The position numbers were made by a program, and so were the translations under genes. 64,000 bases of DNA from Halovibrio salipaludis. GTDB lineage: Bacteria; Pseudomonadota; Gammaproteobacteria; Pseudomonadales; Oleiphilaceae. The first letter of the stretch is position 1. The number at the start of each line of letters is the position of its first letter. Below, piece after piece: positions 48,580 through 57,812 of the stretch. The stretch is from assembly GCF_002286965.1 (NCBI RefSeq), contig NZ_NSKD01000003.1:452351-516350 (forward strand). Direction: 5' to 3'. A model generated the notes under the pieces. The model worked only from the letters and a program-made list of their open reading frames with translations, made no database searches and had not been told where the DNA came from.

Positions 48580-51500
48580 TCAGTCTCCCGGTTTGCCAAA
48601 GTCTGTCCGATAGAATAGATCGAGCGAGCTGGCAAGACCACTGGCCGCTTCAAGATAGAGGCTGCGCGTCAGGTCATAGCGCAGGGCCATGCGGCTGACA
48701 GGCTGGAACAGACCCACACCGTAGCGCAGACTGAGCCTTTCGGTCAGGTAGCCTGAGGCCACTACACTCGCCTCCTCGCCCCGTCCCTCGGTCTCAAGCT
48801 GCAGGTCCTCGATCCCGACACGTTCGCCGATCTCACGGGTGAGCGGCGCGGTGCGGGCCAGCCCGAGATTGATCGCAGCCCGCTCCATGGCGTAGCTGTC
48901 GCCCTCGCTCTCCAGTGGCCGGCCCAGGGTCAGATACGCCAGCGCCTGCTGCTGGCTCATCGGGGGTTCGGAGAAGATCTCGGAGCGCGGTTCATCGGCA
49001 GGGCCGGTGAGGCGTATGCCGGCCGTGACATCGTCCACGATCCGCACCGCCTCAATGTCCAGGAAGGGCCGGTCAATGGGCCCGGAGAACAGGAGCGTGG
49101 CGCGGCGGATGCGCAGATCCTGGCCGTAGAGCTCATAGCGGCCATTGCGCAGGTTCAGGTTCCCATTGGCCACCATATCGTCCGCGAGATTCAGGCGACC
49201 CTCGAGATTCCCGGTCACACCAAAGCCGTTGAAATCCACACGTTCCTCACCAATCAGCACATCCAGATCCAGGGCGAGGGGTATGGGGCCGGGGCCGGGT
49301 TCCTCACCCTTAACCACGGCATCACTGGAGACCCCGACTGCCGACTCCGGCAGGGATTCAATCACCACGCTGCCGGAGGGCACGCGTACCTGACCGGAGA
49401 CGCCCACACCCTCCGTGCCGTAACGCAGCATCAGGTCCGGGAAGACGGTCAGCTCTGCATAGGGCGGCACACTCACCGGCAGCGACTCCGCCACCAGGGA
49501 CAGCTCCGCACTTGGCCCATCGTTCCAGCTGGCTGAACCTTCGATCCGGCCCTGCCCCTGCTCACCGCTGCGCCAGTTCCCCTCGATCCTGGCCTGCGTA
49601 CCACTGATGCGGGCTGTTGCATCCAGTTCGGACAGGGGGAGCGGGAGCCGGGGGTCCCGGAGTTCCCCACCCGACAGCTTCACCTCTCCCTGCACGGAGG
49701 GTGATGCCACGGGCCCGCTGAAAGCCAGCGCGCCCGCCAGCCGCCCTTCCACGGTGTCCAGATCCAGGAAGGGACGGATCAGGGCCAGGTCCAGCGCCTC
49801 AAGATTGAGCTGGCCGTCCACTGGCATGCCCTTCTCCAGCGGCCTGAGGGCCGTATCCAGATCAAGCTGCCCGATCTCCGGTCCGGCGAGATCCGCGGTT
49901 ACCCGGGTACGCTCGGGCTCAAGATCCGCGGCAACCCGCAGTCGACTGTACTCAAACGGCAGCCACTGCCAGGCCTGCTCGCCCTCCTGCTCATCCACCT
50001 GGGCGTCGAGGTTGTCCGGATCCACTTCACGGCGCAATTCAACCTGACCGCTGCCGGCATCAATCCACGCCCGTCCGCGCGGCCCCTGTTCATCCAGTTC
50101 CAGCGTGGCATGGGCATCCAGGGTGTCTTCCCAGCGCAAGGTCGGTGGCAGAAAGGGCCGGAAGGCCCGGGTGGGCAGATCCGCAATACCCAGCTTCAGC
50201 GAGGGCGCCGGATTGAGTCGCTGATCACCGGTGCAGAGACGGGCGCCGCCCCACCGCCAGCAGTGAGACCCGAGATGAGCCTCGCCATCCCGCGCGAGCG
50301 TCAGCCGGGCCGGGGTCGCCATCAGCCAGTGCTGGCCCGGAATCGCAATACCACCGCCGTTGAAGGTGGCCTCCCAGCCTTCACGCCCCCAGGCGCCCAG
50401 TGCGCTCAGGCGCAGACTCCCCTCGCGGTGCCGCAGGGACAGGCCCAGTTCATGAGCAGCCAGGGACCCATCAACACGGAGCTGGCCGGACTCCAGCCGC
50501 TGTTCCCGGGCTTCCAGCTCCGAGAAATCCACCCGGGCCCGGGCCGCGCCGTCATCGGCCAGATCCGCCTCACCCTGCAGCCGCCTGAGCTCGATGCCGT
50601 GCTCCTCAAGCACCAGGTCCCCGGCGCTGAAGGTCATGCTGCCCTTCGCATCGCCAAGCAGATGACGACCACTGGCGCGCCCCTCAAGCTGCCCTTCAAG
50701 ACCGGACCAGAACTGGGCCAGTACCGGCAGGTTCCATTCCAGCTCCGCCTGCAGCTGCTCCGTCTGGCGGGCGGAGCCATTGATTCCATTGTCACCAAAA
50801 CGCAGCTCCAGCGCCGGGACCTCCCAGTGTTCCCCCTTAAGACGGATGCCTGTTTTCAGCCACAGTGCCTGGCCCCGGAGGCTGCCCGCCAGTTCCAGCG
50901 AGCCGTCCCCATCTGGCCCGTCATCCGCCATCCGGCCACTGCTTGTGAGGCGACCACGGAGAACCCCATCCAGTTCGGGCAGACGCCGCCCCGGCAGCAG
51001 ATTCTCCAGTGCCAGGTCCGTGCGCCACTCGAGGCCCTCGGACCAGCCTACCCCCAGATTACCGGCGGCACGCCCCAGCGCACTGGCCAGACCCAGCCCC
51101 TCCAGGCGGGCCCGAGCGAAGTCGCCTTCAACCGGTGTCCGCAGCCACACGGGCCCTTCCCGGGTGAAAAGCTGGGCATCCAGGCGCCCTTTGTACTCAC
51201 CGTCCTCAAGCGCGAAATCCAGACCGGCATCGCTCACGGCCACCGGCACCGCGGGCAGATCCGGGACCAGCCGTTGCCAGGGAAAGTAGTGCCAGTCCAG
51301 AGAACCACTGGCGTTCAGGCCGTCAGTCCAGCTCACCCGGCCCCCGTTGAGCACCAGCGAACGCGCCCGGCCCCGGCCATCCGAGATGGCGAGTTGCGAG
51401 ATGCGTGCCTGCCCGGTGGTGGTATGCCCTTCCAGGGACACATCAAGCCCGGGTTGGGTGGCCAGTACCGCATTGCCCGCCACGGACCAGCCTTCATCCA

Positions 51501-52341
51501 GATCACCGCTGGCATCAAGCACCAGATCCGAGAGTGCGTAGTGCGATGGCAGATCCGGTGTTGCCGCAAAATGCTCGGCGGTCAGTCGGGCTTCGGCCGG
51601 GACCCCGGGCTCCAGGGGATTCACCCGCCCCTGCAGGCGCGCCTGCCAGGGGCGGCTCATACGGGCCATCACATACAGCGCGCTGACCGTTCCGCCCAGC
51701 TCCGCCGTCAGATTCAGTTCTCCGGGGAAATCCGTACCCGTGTCGTAACCCAGCTCCAGCGCCATATTCACCGGCCAGTCTCCCCTCATTTCAAGGGAGC
51801 CTCCCGCACTGGCCTGGAGGCCCTCCCGGGTCACCTGCAATGAATCCAGCTGGAGGGTACCGCTGCTGAAGGTGGCCCTGGACTCAATCGCCTCGAGGAT
51901 CAGCGTGTCGTTCCAGCTGATGCGCCCCACATCCAGGTCCGTGATGGATACGGAAAGCGGCAGCCGGATGGCGGGCAGTTCAATGGCGTCACCGGAGGCT
52001 TCCGAGGCCTCGCCCTCGGGAAGGGAGAGCGCCACCCGGCCGGCATGGAGACGGTCCACGCAGAGTTCCAGTGTGAACAGGCACCCGGGGGACCAGGCGA
52101 GCTCCATTTCCTCCAGCCGGGCCTCTGTTCCCTGGCCATCGTCATAGACAACGCGCTCCGCTCGCCAGGCACTGCCCAGCGAGCCCTCGTAGCCTGCGAC
52201 TTCCAGGCCGGGGACCTGCTGGATGGCCCAGCGGCCCCCGCTCTCGGTGAACAGCAGCCAACCCGCCACCGCCATCACAGCGAGCAGGGCCACCACCGGC
52301 AACAGGACAATTCCCAGCAGAACACGACGGCGCATCGTCAA
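48580..52341 (-). CDS. tamB: Translocation and assembly module protein TamB
   Basis: The 1253-aa protein has an N-terminal signal anchor (VLLGIVLLPVVALLAVMAVAGWLLF, about residues 7-31), a very long beta-helical AsmA/TamB-like body, and a C-terminal DUF490 domain ending RMALRYDLTRSLYLEAASG and DLFYRTDFGKPGD. TamB bridges the periplasm, helps insert some outer-membrane proteins with TamA, and is implicated in phospholipid traffic. Length matches the family (about 1250). Its start overlaps the tamA stop by 4 bp. Confidence 0.95.
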   Translation of the reverse strand: MTMRRRVLLGIVLLPVVALLAVMAVAGWLLFTESGGRWAIQQVPGLEVAGYEGSLGSAWRAERVVYDDGQGTEARLEEMELAWSPGCLFTLELCVDRLHAGRVALSLPEGEASEASGDAIELPAIRLPLSVSITDLDVGRISWNDTLILEAIESRATFSSGTLQLDSLQVTREGLQASAGGSLEMRGDWPVNMALELGYDTGTDFPGELNLTAELGGTVSALYVMARMSRPWQARLQGRVNPLEPGVPAEARLTAEHFAATPDLPSHYALSDLVLDASGDLDEGWSVAGNAVLATQPGLDVSLEGHTTTGQARISQLAISDGRGRARSLVLNGGRVSWTDGLNASGSLDWHYFPWQRLVPDLPAVPVAVSDAGLDFALEDGEYKGRLDAQLFTREGPVWLRTPVEGDFARARLEGLGLASALGRAAGNLGVGWSEGLEWRTDLALENLLPGRRLPELDGVLRGRLTSSGRMADDGPDGDGSLELAGSLRGQALWLKTGIRLKGEHWEVPALELRFGDNGINGSARQTEQLQAELEWNLPVLAQFWSGLEGQLEGRASGRHLLGDAKGSMTFSAGDLVLEEHGIELRRLQGEADLADDGAARARVDFSELEAREQRLESGQLRVDGSLAAHELGLSLRHREGSLRLSALGAWGREGWEATFNGGGIAIPGQHWLMATPARLTLARDGEAHLGSHCWRWGGARLCTGDQRLNPAPSLKLGIADLPTRAFRPFLPPTLRWEDTLDAHATLELDEQGPRGRAWIDAGSGQVELRREVDPDNLDAQVDEQEGEQAWQWLPFEYSRLRVAADLEPERTRVTADLAGPEIGQLDLDTALRPLEKGMPVDGQLNLEALDLALIRPFLDLDTVEGRLAGALAFSGPVASPSVQGEVKLSGGELRDPRLPLPLSELDATARISGTQARIEGNWRSGEQGQGRIEGSASWNDGPSAELSLVAESLPVSVPPYAELTVFPDLMLRYGTEGVGVSGQVRVPSGSVVIESLPESAVGVSSDAVVKGEEPGPGPIPLALDLDVLIGEERVDFNGFGVTGNLEGRLNLADDMVANGNLNLRNGRYELYGQDLRIRRATLLFSGPIDRPFLDIEAVRIVDDVTAGIRLTGPADEPRSEIFSEPPMSQQQALAYLTLGRPLESEGDSYAMERAAINLGLARTAPLTREIGERVGIEDLQLETEGRGEEASVVASGYLTERLSLRYGVGLFQPVSRMALRYDLTRSLYLEAASGLASSLDLFYRTDFGKPGD

Positions 52342-54062
52342 AGCTCCGGCCCCATGGAAAAGTGAAGGCGGAAGTTCTCGGGCTCATCCAGAGCCCGCGC
52401 AATGTCCAGGCGGATGGGCCCCACTGGTGACACCCAACGGATGCCCACGCCCACGCCGGTTTTCAGTGCATCCCCCAGATCATCAAAGGCATTGCCCTCA
52501 TCCACGAAGGTCGCCAGGCGCCAGCTGTTCGACAGCGGGTACTGGTATTCCACGCTGCCGGTGAGCAGGAAACGCCCGCCAACGTTGTCGCCGTCCTCAT
52601 CCGTCGGCCCCAGCGTCCGGTAACCGTAACCACGCACACTCTGGTCACCACCGGCGAAGAAACGCAGGAAGGGAGGCACCTGATCAAAGTCGTTGGTTCC
52701 AACGCCCCCGGCGCGCACCCTTGTAAGGAAACGGTGCCCGTTACCCACGGTGATCAGCCCCCGGGCCGAGGCGACCAGATGGATCACATCAATATCCGAG
52801 AGCATATCGCGCTGGCCGCCGGAACTCTCAAACTGGAAACGATAGCCCCTGGAAGGATCCACCGGTGAATCGCGATGGAGATAGCTGTAACTCAGCCCCG
52901 GGAGCACCAGGACGGTGCGCTGTTCAGGATCATCACCCACGCGGAAGCGGGTCTCCTCGCGCCGCAGGGAAACCACCTGCTGCCACCCGGAATCCAGCTC
53001 ACTCTGCCACTGGGACCCCAGACTGATCCGGCGGGAACGCGTGTCCTCGATGTCTTCATTCTGGTAGGAGCCGGTGAAGCGCAGTGAATCCGTCATGGGC
53101 GGGTTGAGCGGCAGCTCATAGTAGGCACCGACATTCTGGCGCGGCTGCGAAACCTCGAATTCCATCCCGCGGCGGTCACCCTGGGGGTTCACATAGTGCT
53201 GGTCCCAGGTGGCCCGGAGGCGGGGGCCCACGTCGGTGCTGAAGCCCACCCCCGTTCCCAGTGAATGCCGTGTGCGTTCATCCAGGGTGACGTCCACCGG
53301 AATCTCACGGTTCTCGGCTGCCCCCGGATCAGCGTCCACCAGAACCTCACTGAAATAGCCAGCGCTTCTCAGGTCCTGGGTCAGCTCGATCACACGATCC
53401 GAATGATAGGGCGTTCCCGGCTCAAACCGCACGAAACGATTGAGAAGCACCTGATCAAAATAGCTGTCCTCGGGGAAATGGACGTCTCCCAGGCTGTATC
53501 GTGGGCCACTGTCGTACAGCAGCCGGATTTCAGCCTCGCGCTCATCCGGGCGCACCCGCAGTTCCCGGGTAACGAACTCACCGTCGAAGAACCCGTGTGT
53601 CTGGGCACGCCCCCGCAGGAAGCGCTTCACCTGTTCATAGCGCCCATGATTCAGGACATCACCGACCTCCGGGCGCAACCGCCCTGGCACCTCGAAAGCC
53701 GCCAGGTCGGCACCTTCGCCACGCACGTCAATGCGCACACTGGTCAGGCGCACCGGCTCGCCGGGTGCCACCTCAAGACGCAGAACGGGCGGATCGCCCT
53801 CCACCACCCTGTAGCGGATGTCACCGTCGTAATACCCCAGTGCCCGCATGGCCTCCGCGGCACTGTCCCGCGCATGGGCGGCGAAACGGCGCAGGGAGGC
53901 GGCATTCCGGTCCCCGAGAGCACCCACATGGGCACGGATGTTGGACTGGAGGGCATCGTTTTCCGGCTGGACAATAACTTCAAGTTCCGCCGCACGGACG
54001 CCGGCCACGGCCAGGATCAACAGCGGGAAAAGCAGAAGCCGGAGAGCTTTCGGGGTCATCAT
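52338..54062 (-). CDS. tamA: Translocation and assembly module protein TamA
   Basis: The 574-aa outer-membrane protein has a signal peptide (LLLFPLLILAVAGVRA), three POTRA-like domains (about residues 25-260) and a 16-stranded BamA-family barrel. The barrel contains the conserved RGYGYRTLGP motif near residue 480 and ends FRLHFSMGPEL. It works with TamB to assemble outer-membrane proteins. The tamA-tamB pair overlaps by 4 bp, and the small gene at 48380 follows. Confidence 0.95.
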   Translation of the reverse strand: MMTPKALRLLLFPLLILAVAGVRAAELEVIVQPENDALQSNIRAHVGALGDRNAASLRRFAAHARDSAAEAMRALGYYDGDIRYRVVEGDPPVLRLEVAPGEPVRLTSVRIDVRGEGADLAAFEVPGRLRPEVGDVLNHGRYEQVKRFLRGRAQTHGFFDGEFVTRELRVRPDEREAEIRLLYDSGPRYSLGDVHFPEDSYFDQVLLNRFVRFEPGTPYHSDRVIELTQDLRSAGYFSEVLVDADPGAAENREIPVDVTLDERTRHSLGTGVGFSTDVGPRLRATWDQHYVNPQGDRRGMEFEVSQPRQNVGAYYELPLNPPMTDSLRFTGSYQNEDIEDTRSRRISLGSQWQSELDSGWQQVVSLRREETRFRVGDDPEQRTVLVLPGLSYSYLHRDSPVDPSRGYRFQFESSGGQRDMLSDIDVIHLVASARGLITVGNGHRFLTRVRAGGVGTNDFDQVPPFLRFFAGGDQSVRGYGYRTLGPTDEDGDNVGGRFLLTGSVEYQYPLSNSWRLATFVDEGNAFDDLGDALKTGVGVGIRWVSPVGPIRLDIARALDEPENFRLHFSMGPEL

Positions 54063-54118
54063 CAGCGCATGATATCAGCCCCGAAGCGCACAGCCACGGG
54101 CTCAGCGCAGTAAATTCG

Positions 54119-54769
54119 TCAGCTCTGCCAGGCGGTCAGAAAGCCGTTATAGACGGCGAAGTAATGCAGTGCGCCCCCGGCCAGGACAAACAGGTGCCAG
54201 ATGGCATGATTGTAGGGAATCTGATTCAGCAGGTAGAAGATCACCCCAACCGTGTAGGAGAACCCACCTGCAACCAGTAGAGCCAGCTCGGTTACCCCCA
54301 GGATCGCGGGCAGTTCCGTAGCGGCCACGACCACGAGCCATCCCATCACCAGGAAGGTGGCCACCTCCAGCGCTTTGTAGCGATGGCCGAATACCAGCTT
54401 GAACACAATGCCGACCACGGCCAGTCCCCAGATAATGGCGAACAGGGTCCATCCCAGGGTCCCGCGCATATTCACCAGCAGAAACGGCGTGTAGGTGCCG
54501 GCTATCAGCAGGAAGATGGCGCAGTGATCGAACATCTTGAAGGCCCGGCGCAGTGTTGGCCGGCGCGCACTGTGGTACAGAGTGGAGGCCAGGAAGAGCA
54601 CGACCATGCTGATGCCGTAAACAGTGGCACTGGTAATGGACCAGACATCGCCATGGACGGCAGCCATCACCACCAGAAACACGGTTCCCGCAAGTGCCAG
54701 TACCGTGCCCATGCCATGGGTCAGTGCGTTCCAGATTTCTTCGATGGGGTGGAAATCAACGTTGGTCAT
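54119..54769 (-). CDS. TrhA/hemolysin III-family membrane protein
   Basis: The 216-aa protein has seven hydrophobic helices and the PAQR-like motifs EEIWNALTHGMGTVLALAG (first His), STLYHSARRPTLRRAFKMFDHCAIFLLIAGTYTP, and HAIWHLFVLAGGALHYFAVY (final His pair). These are the zinc-site residues of the hemolysin III/TrhA group. Despite the name, the group influences membrane energetics and fluidity in bacteria. The ATG at 54769 gives the conserved length; an ATG at 54811 would add 14 unrelated residues. Confidence 0.85.
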   Translation of the reverse strand: MTNVDFHPIEEIWNALTHGMGTVLALAGTVFLVVMAAVHGDVWSITSATVYGISMVVLFLASTLYHSARRPTLRRAFKMFDHCAIFLLIAGTYTPFLLVNMRGTLGWTLFAIIWGLAVVGIVFKLVFGHRYKALEVATFLVMGWLVVVAATELPAILGVTELALLVAGGFSYTVGVIFYLLNQIPYNHAIWHLFVLAGGALHYFAVYNGFLTAWQS

Positions 54770-54826
54770 GGCCTGAGAATACAGTGAACATCTGTGCACT
54801 GTAAAGGACACCCGTCACGCTCTGAT

Positions 54827-56230
54827 TCAGCTCTGCGCTGCCACCCGTGCCTCGAGTTCATCCAGCGCCTCACCCGTGTATACCGCAAGCCGCTGCATGC
54901 TCGGCAGGGTATCCCGGCAACCGGTATAGCCGAAGTTGAGCGAGCCGGCGTAGCTCAGACAGGTGATGTTGAGCGCACCACCATGGGTCACCAGAGAGAC
55001 CGGGTACATCGCCTCCATGCGGGCGCCCTCGTAGTACAGGGGTTCACTCGGCCCGGGGACGTTCGAGATGGTGACGTTGAACACCGGCCGCATGCGCCCA
55101 CCCAACCCGGAGACCAACTGCAGGATGTAGGGCGACATCAGCATCATGGTGTACTGGTTCAGGACCTGCCGTGGCAGACTCTGGAGATGCTCCTTCGCTT
55201 TCTGGGTGGACTCCTTGATCTGCTCCAGCCGCGCCATGGCATCAGGCTCATCGGTCGCCAGGCTGGCGATCATGAAGCTGATCGCCGTACCGGTGCCCTC
55301 GTCATCGGCAGGCCGAACATTAACCGGGATCCCCGCCGTCAGCGGCTCTTCCGGAAGGGCATCCTGCTCCAGCAGGAAGCGGCGCAGGGCGGTGCCACAG
55401 ATCTGCAGTACCACATCGTTCAGCGACGCATCCGTCTTGCGGCAGATGGTCTTGAGACGATCAAACTCATAGAGCTGGGTGGCAAAACGGCGCTGGCCGG
55501 TAATACGGTTATTGAGGATGGACTGCGGCCCCACGAAGGGCGCGGTCAGCTTGCTGTCCTTGCGCCGCCAGGCGGCGCTGGCAAGGCGCCCCACGGCCGC
55601 CGCCAGCTGCGGGCTCGAGCCGGCCTGGATGCGCAGCGCCTCAAGCGCCTGCTCGAAGGCCCCCTGAACGGAGGTGACCCCCTGCCCTGCCTGGGAACGG
55701 CGCTGGCTGGGCTCCACTGCCCAGGGCGGCGGCATGTTGGTACGAGCTGGATCCGTGGTCAGGATCTTCTGCATCAGGCGCACACCACTGATGCCATCAA
55801 TCATGGAGTGGTGCATCTTGGTGTAGAGCGCAAACCGGTTGCCCTCAAGCCCCTCGATGATATGGCACTCCCAGAGCGGGCGATCGAAATCCAGCGGGTG
55901 CGAATGCAGCCGCGATACCAGCACCCCCAGCTCACGTTCGCTGCCGGGCTTCGGCAGGGCCGAATGGCGCACATGGTAGTCCAGGTCCAGATCCTGGTCC
56001 TCAACCCAGGCCGGCACCAGGCTGCGCCCCAAGCGGCTGCCACTGAACAGCTTATACTTCCAGGGCGCCTGGATCTCACCCGCATTCTTCATGCGCTCAA
56101 CCATGTCCCGCAGGAACGTCTCCGGCGCTCCCTCCGGCAGCGAGAAGATCTGCATGGTGCCCACATGCATGGGCGTGTCTTCGGACTCGACCTTGAGCCA
56201 GGACGAGTCCAGCACACTCATTCGCTTCAT
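54827..56230 (-). CDS. Wax ester synthase/diacylglycerol acyltransferase (WS/DGAT)
   Basis: The 467-aa enzyme carries the condensation-type active site HHSMIDG at residues 140-146 and the family ND block in ASLNDVVLQICGTALR. It starts with MSVLDSSWLKVES, another conserved element. Such enzymes join fatty acyl-CoA with fatty alcohols or diacylglycerol to make storage wax esters or triacylglycerol. AAGGAG lies about 10 bases before the ATG at 56230. A palindromic motif 69 bases upstream is shared with the fabG4-like gene. It fits the lipid theme of the window. Confidence 0.9.
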   Translation of the reverse strand: MKRMSVLDSSWLKVESEDTPMHVGTMQIFSLPEGAPETFLRDMVERMKNAGEIQAPWKYKLFSGSRLGRSLVPAWVEDQDLDLDYHVRHSALPKPGSERELGVLVSRLHSHPLDFDRPLWECHIIEGLEGNRFALYTKMHHSMIDGISGVRLMQKILTTDPARTNMPPPWAVEPSQRRSQAGQGVTSVQGAFEQALEALRIQAGSSPQLAAAVGRLASAAWRRKDSKLTAPFVGPQSILNNRITGQRRFATQLYEFDRLKTICRKTDASLNDVVLQICGTALRRFLLEQDALPEEPLTAGIPVNVRPADDEGTGTAISFMIASLATDEPDAMARLEQIKESTQKAKEHLQSLPRQVLNQYTMMLMSPYILQLVSGLGGRMRPVFNVTISNVPGPSEPLYYEGARMEAMYPVSLVTHGGALNITCLSYAGSLNFGYTGCRDTLPSMQRLAVYTGEALDELEARVAAQS

Positions 56231-56291
56231 CGGGAGCCTTCTCCTTGCATTAACACCGGGATGGTTGCATTCGCGAAGCGGTATTCTACCT

Positions 56292-56306
56292 GAAACATTC
56301 TGTTAC
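56292..56306 (-). promoter_or_regulatory. Palindromic motif upstream of the wax ester synthase
   Basis: On the minus strand it reads GTAACAGAATGTTTC, a near-perfect inverted repeat (GTAACA/TGTTTC around GAA). The core ACAGAATGT recurs in the same orientation and at a similar distance ahead of the fabG4-like gene. Confidence 0.35.
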
Positions 56307-56351
56307 AGAAGGCCCCCTGTAGGACTTTGGTCTGATTTAACACCCCGACAG

Positions 56352-56618
56352 TCAGACACCACCCTGCTTGGTCGGCGGCTCCTGATCCGGATCAGGCGAA
56401 TACCCCAGCCTGTTCAGCGCGGCCAGCACCTGGTCCAGGAGCGGGGTGCTGTCGCCCGGCATGTTCTCGTCATCCGCCACCGTCAGCTCACGCGCGTCGT
56501 ACTCCCAGCGGCGCAGGATCCGGATGCGGTCATCAGTGCTCAGTTCCCCGGCGGTTACAACCTCGTCCGGCGTAGTGAACACGGCTGCAGGGTCAACCAG
56601 TGCTTTTTTCAGGTCCAT
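56352..56618 (-). CDS. Small conserved hypothetical protein
   Basis: The 88-aa soluble acidic protein has the recognisable core STDDRIRILRRWEYDARELT and a C-terminal LLDQVLAALNRLGY. I have a vague memory of similar small proteins in other halophilic or marine gammaproteobacteria but cannot name a family or function. A GGAGG ribosome binding site lies just upstream of the ATG, and codon use matches the chromosome. It lies upstream of the wax ester synthase on the same strand, separated by about 120 bases that hold that gene's own presumed promoter. Confidence 0.65.
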   Translation of the reverse strand: MDLKKALVDPAAVFTTPDEVVTAGELSTDDRIRILRRWEYDARELTVADDENMPGDSTPLLDQVLAALNRLGYSPDPDQEPPTKQGGV

Positions 56619-56750
56619 GATTCACCTCCTCTCTCCGTCCATCCAGCGTAGCACCAATGGGGTCACGCTGCCGGCCAGGTCGCCGGACCAATGCGTGACA
56701 GGCTCACCTTTGCTATAAAGGCCCCTCCAGGCACGTCATAAGGATGCAGT

Positions 56751-57812
56751 GTGCTCAACATCAACCTCCGCAACCTCCGCACCAGCCACCAGACGCTCTG
56801 GTTCGCACTGGATATGCTGATGCTGGTGCTGCTGGTCATCAATCTTGTCTGGCTCCTTTTTGATTCCCTGTACGCGGTGGTTGTTCTGAGAGACCTCCTC
56901 ACTCAACAGATGCCGGCCTTCACCGCTTTCTACAACCCCATACATCGCCACTTCCTGTTCTACGACCTGATGTTCATCGGAATTTTCCTGAGCGAGTTCG
57001 CGGTGCGTTGGGTCCACGCGGCCTACCGCCGGGAGTACCAGCGCTGGTATTTCTATCCCATCGCCCACTGGTACGACCTGCTGGGCTGCATCCCCGCATC
57101 CGGGGCACGGGTGCTGCGTTTCCTGCGTGTTTTCAGCATTGTCTATCGCCTGCAGAAATACGGCGTCATCGATATCACCAACACCCGCCTCTTCGAGTTC
57201 CTGCGTTTCTACTACGACGCCTTCATGGAAGAGCTATCCGACCGCGTGGTCATCAAGGTGCTCAGCGGCACCCAGGAGGAAGTCAAGCGGGGCTCACCGC
57301 TGGTCCGTCGCGTCCAGGAAGAGGTGCTTCTGCCCCGGCGGGATCTGCTCGTGGACTTTCTCTCCGCCCGGATCACCCGCTACGCGCGGGAAGGCTATAT
57401 GCCCAGGCAGCAGGAACTGCGCGCCTACCTCAATGCCCGGGTGATCTCGGCCATGAACCGCAACCGGGACCTGGGCCGTATCCGTGAACTGCCGGTATTC
57501 GGCAGCTGGGCCTCGGGCACCCTGGATCGCGCGGTGGGCGACATCACCGCCGAGGTGATTGAACAGATCCTCAATGATCTGAGTTCCCCCGACAATCACA
57601 ACTTCGTGGAGGATCTGGTCGATGTGCTGCTCACACCCCACGAACGCGAGAATTCCGAAGCCAATACGGCCGTCATACAGGGCGTGATCGAGACGCTGGA
57701 ACTGGTCAAGGACCAGGTGGCCGTCAAGCGGTGGCAGGAAGCGCTGGCGGAAAAGGATGAGCAGAAGGCAGCCGACAGAGCGACCCAACAGGAACAGAAG
57801 GCATCAACATGA
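56751..57812 (+). CDS. Voltage-sensor-like four-helix membrane protein with long cytoplasmic tail
   Basis: The 353-aa protein has an N-terminal four-helix unit: S1-like (residues 16-41, with D21), S2-like (67-91, with E82), S3-like (about 100-116, with D109) and an S4-like helix with Arg/Lys spaced by three (R120, R123, R126, R133, K136). No pore helix or selectivity filter follows. Instead there is a soluble helical tail of about 215 residues. It resembles the voltage-sensor part of ion channels without the pore. Family unknown to me. The stop overlaps the amidase ATG by 4 bp. It is transcribed divergently from the 88-aa gene. Confidence 0.7.
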   Translation: MLNINLRNLRTSHQTLWFALDMLMLVLLVINLVWLLFDSLYAVVVLRDLLTQQMPAFTAFYNPIHRHFLFYDLMFIGIFLSEFAVRWVHAAYRREYQRWYFYPIAHWYDLLGCIPASGARVLRFLRVFSIVYRLQKYGVIDITNTRLFEFLRFYYDAFMEELSDRVVIKVLSGTQEEVKRGSPLVRRVQEEVLLPRRDLLVDFLSARITRYAREGYMPRQQELRAYLNARVISAMNRNRDLGRIRELPVFGSWASGTLDRAVGDITAEVIEQILNDLSSPDNHNFVEDLVDVLLTPHERENSEANTAVIQGVIETLELVKDQVAVKRWQEALAEKDEQKAADRATQQEQKAST

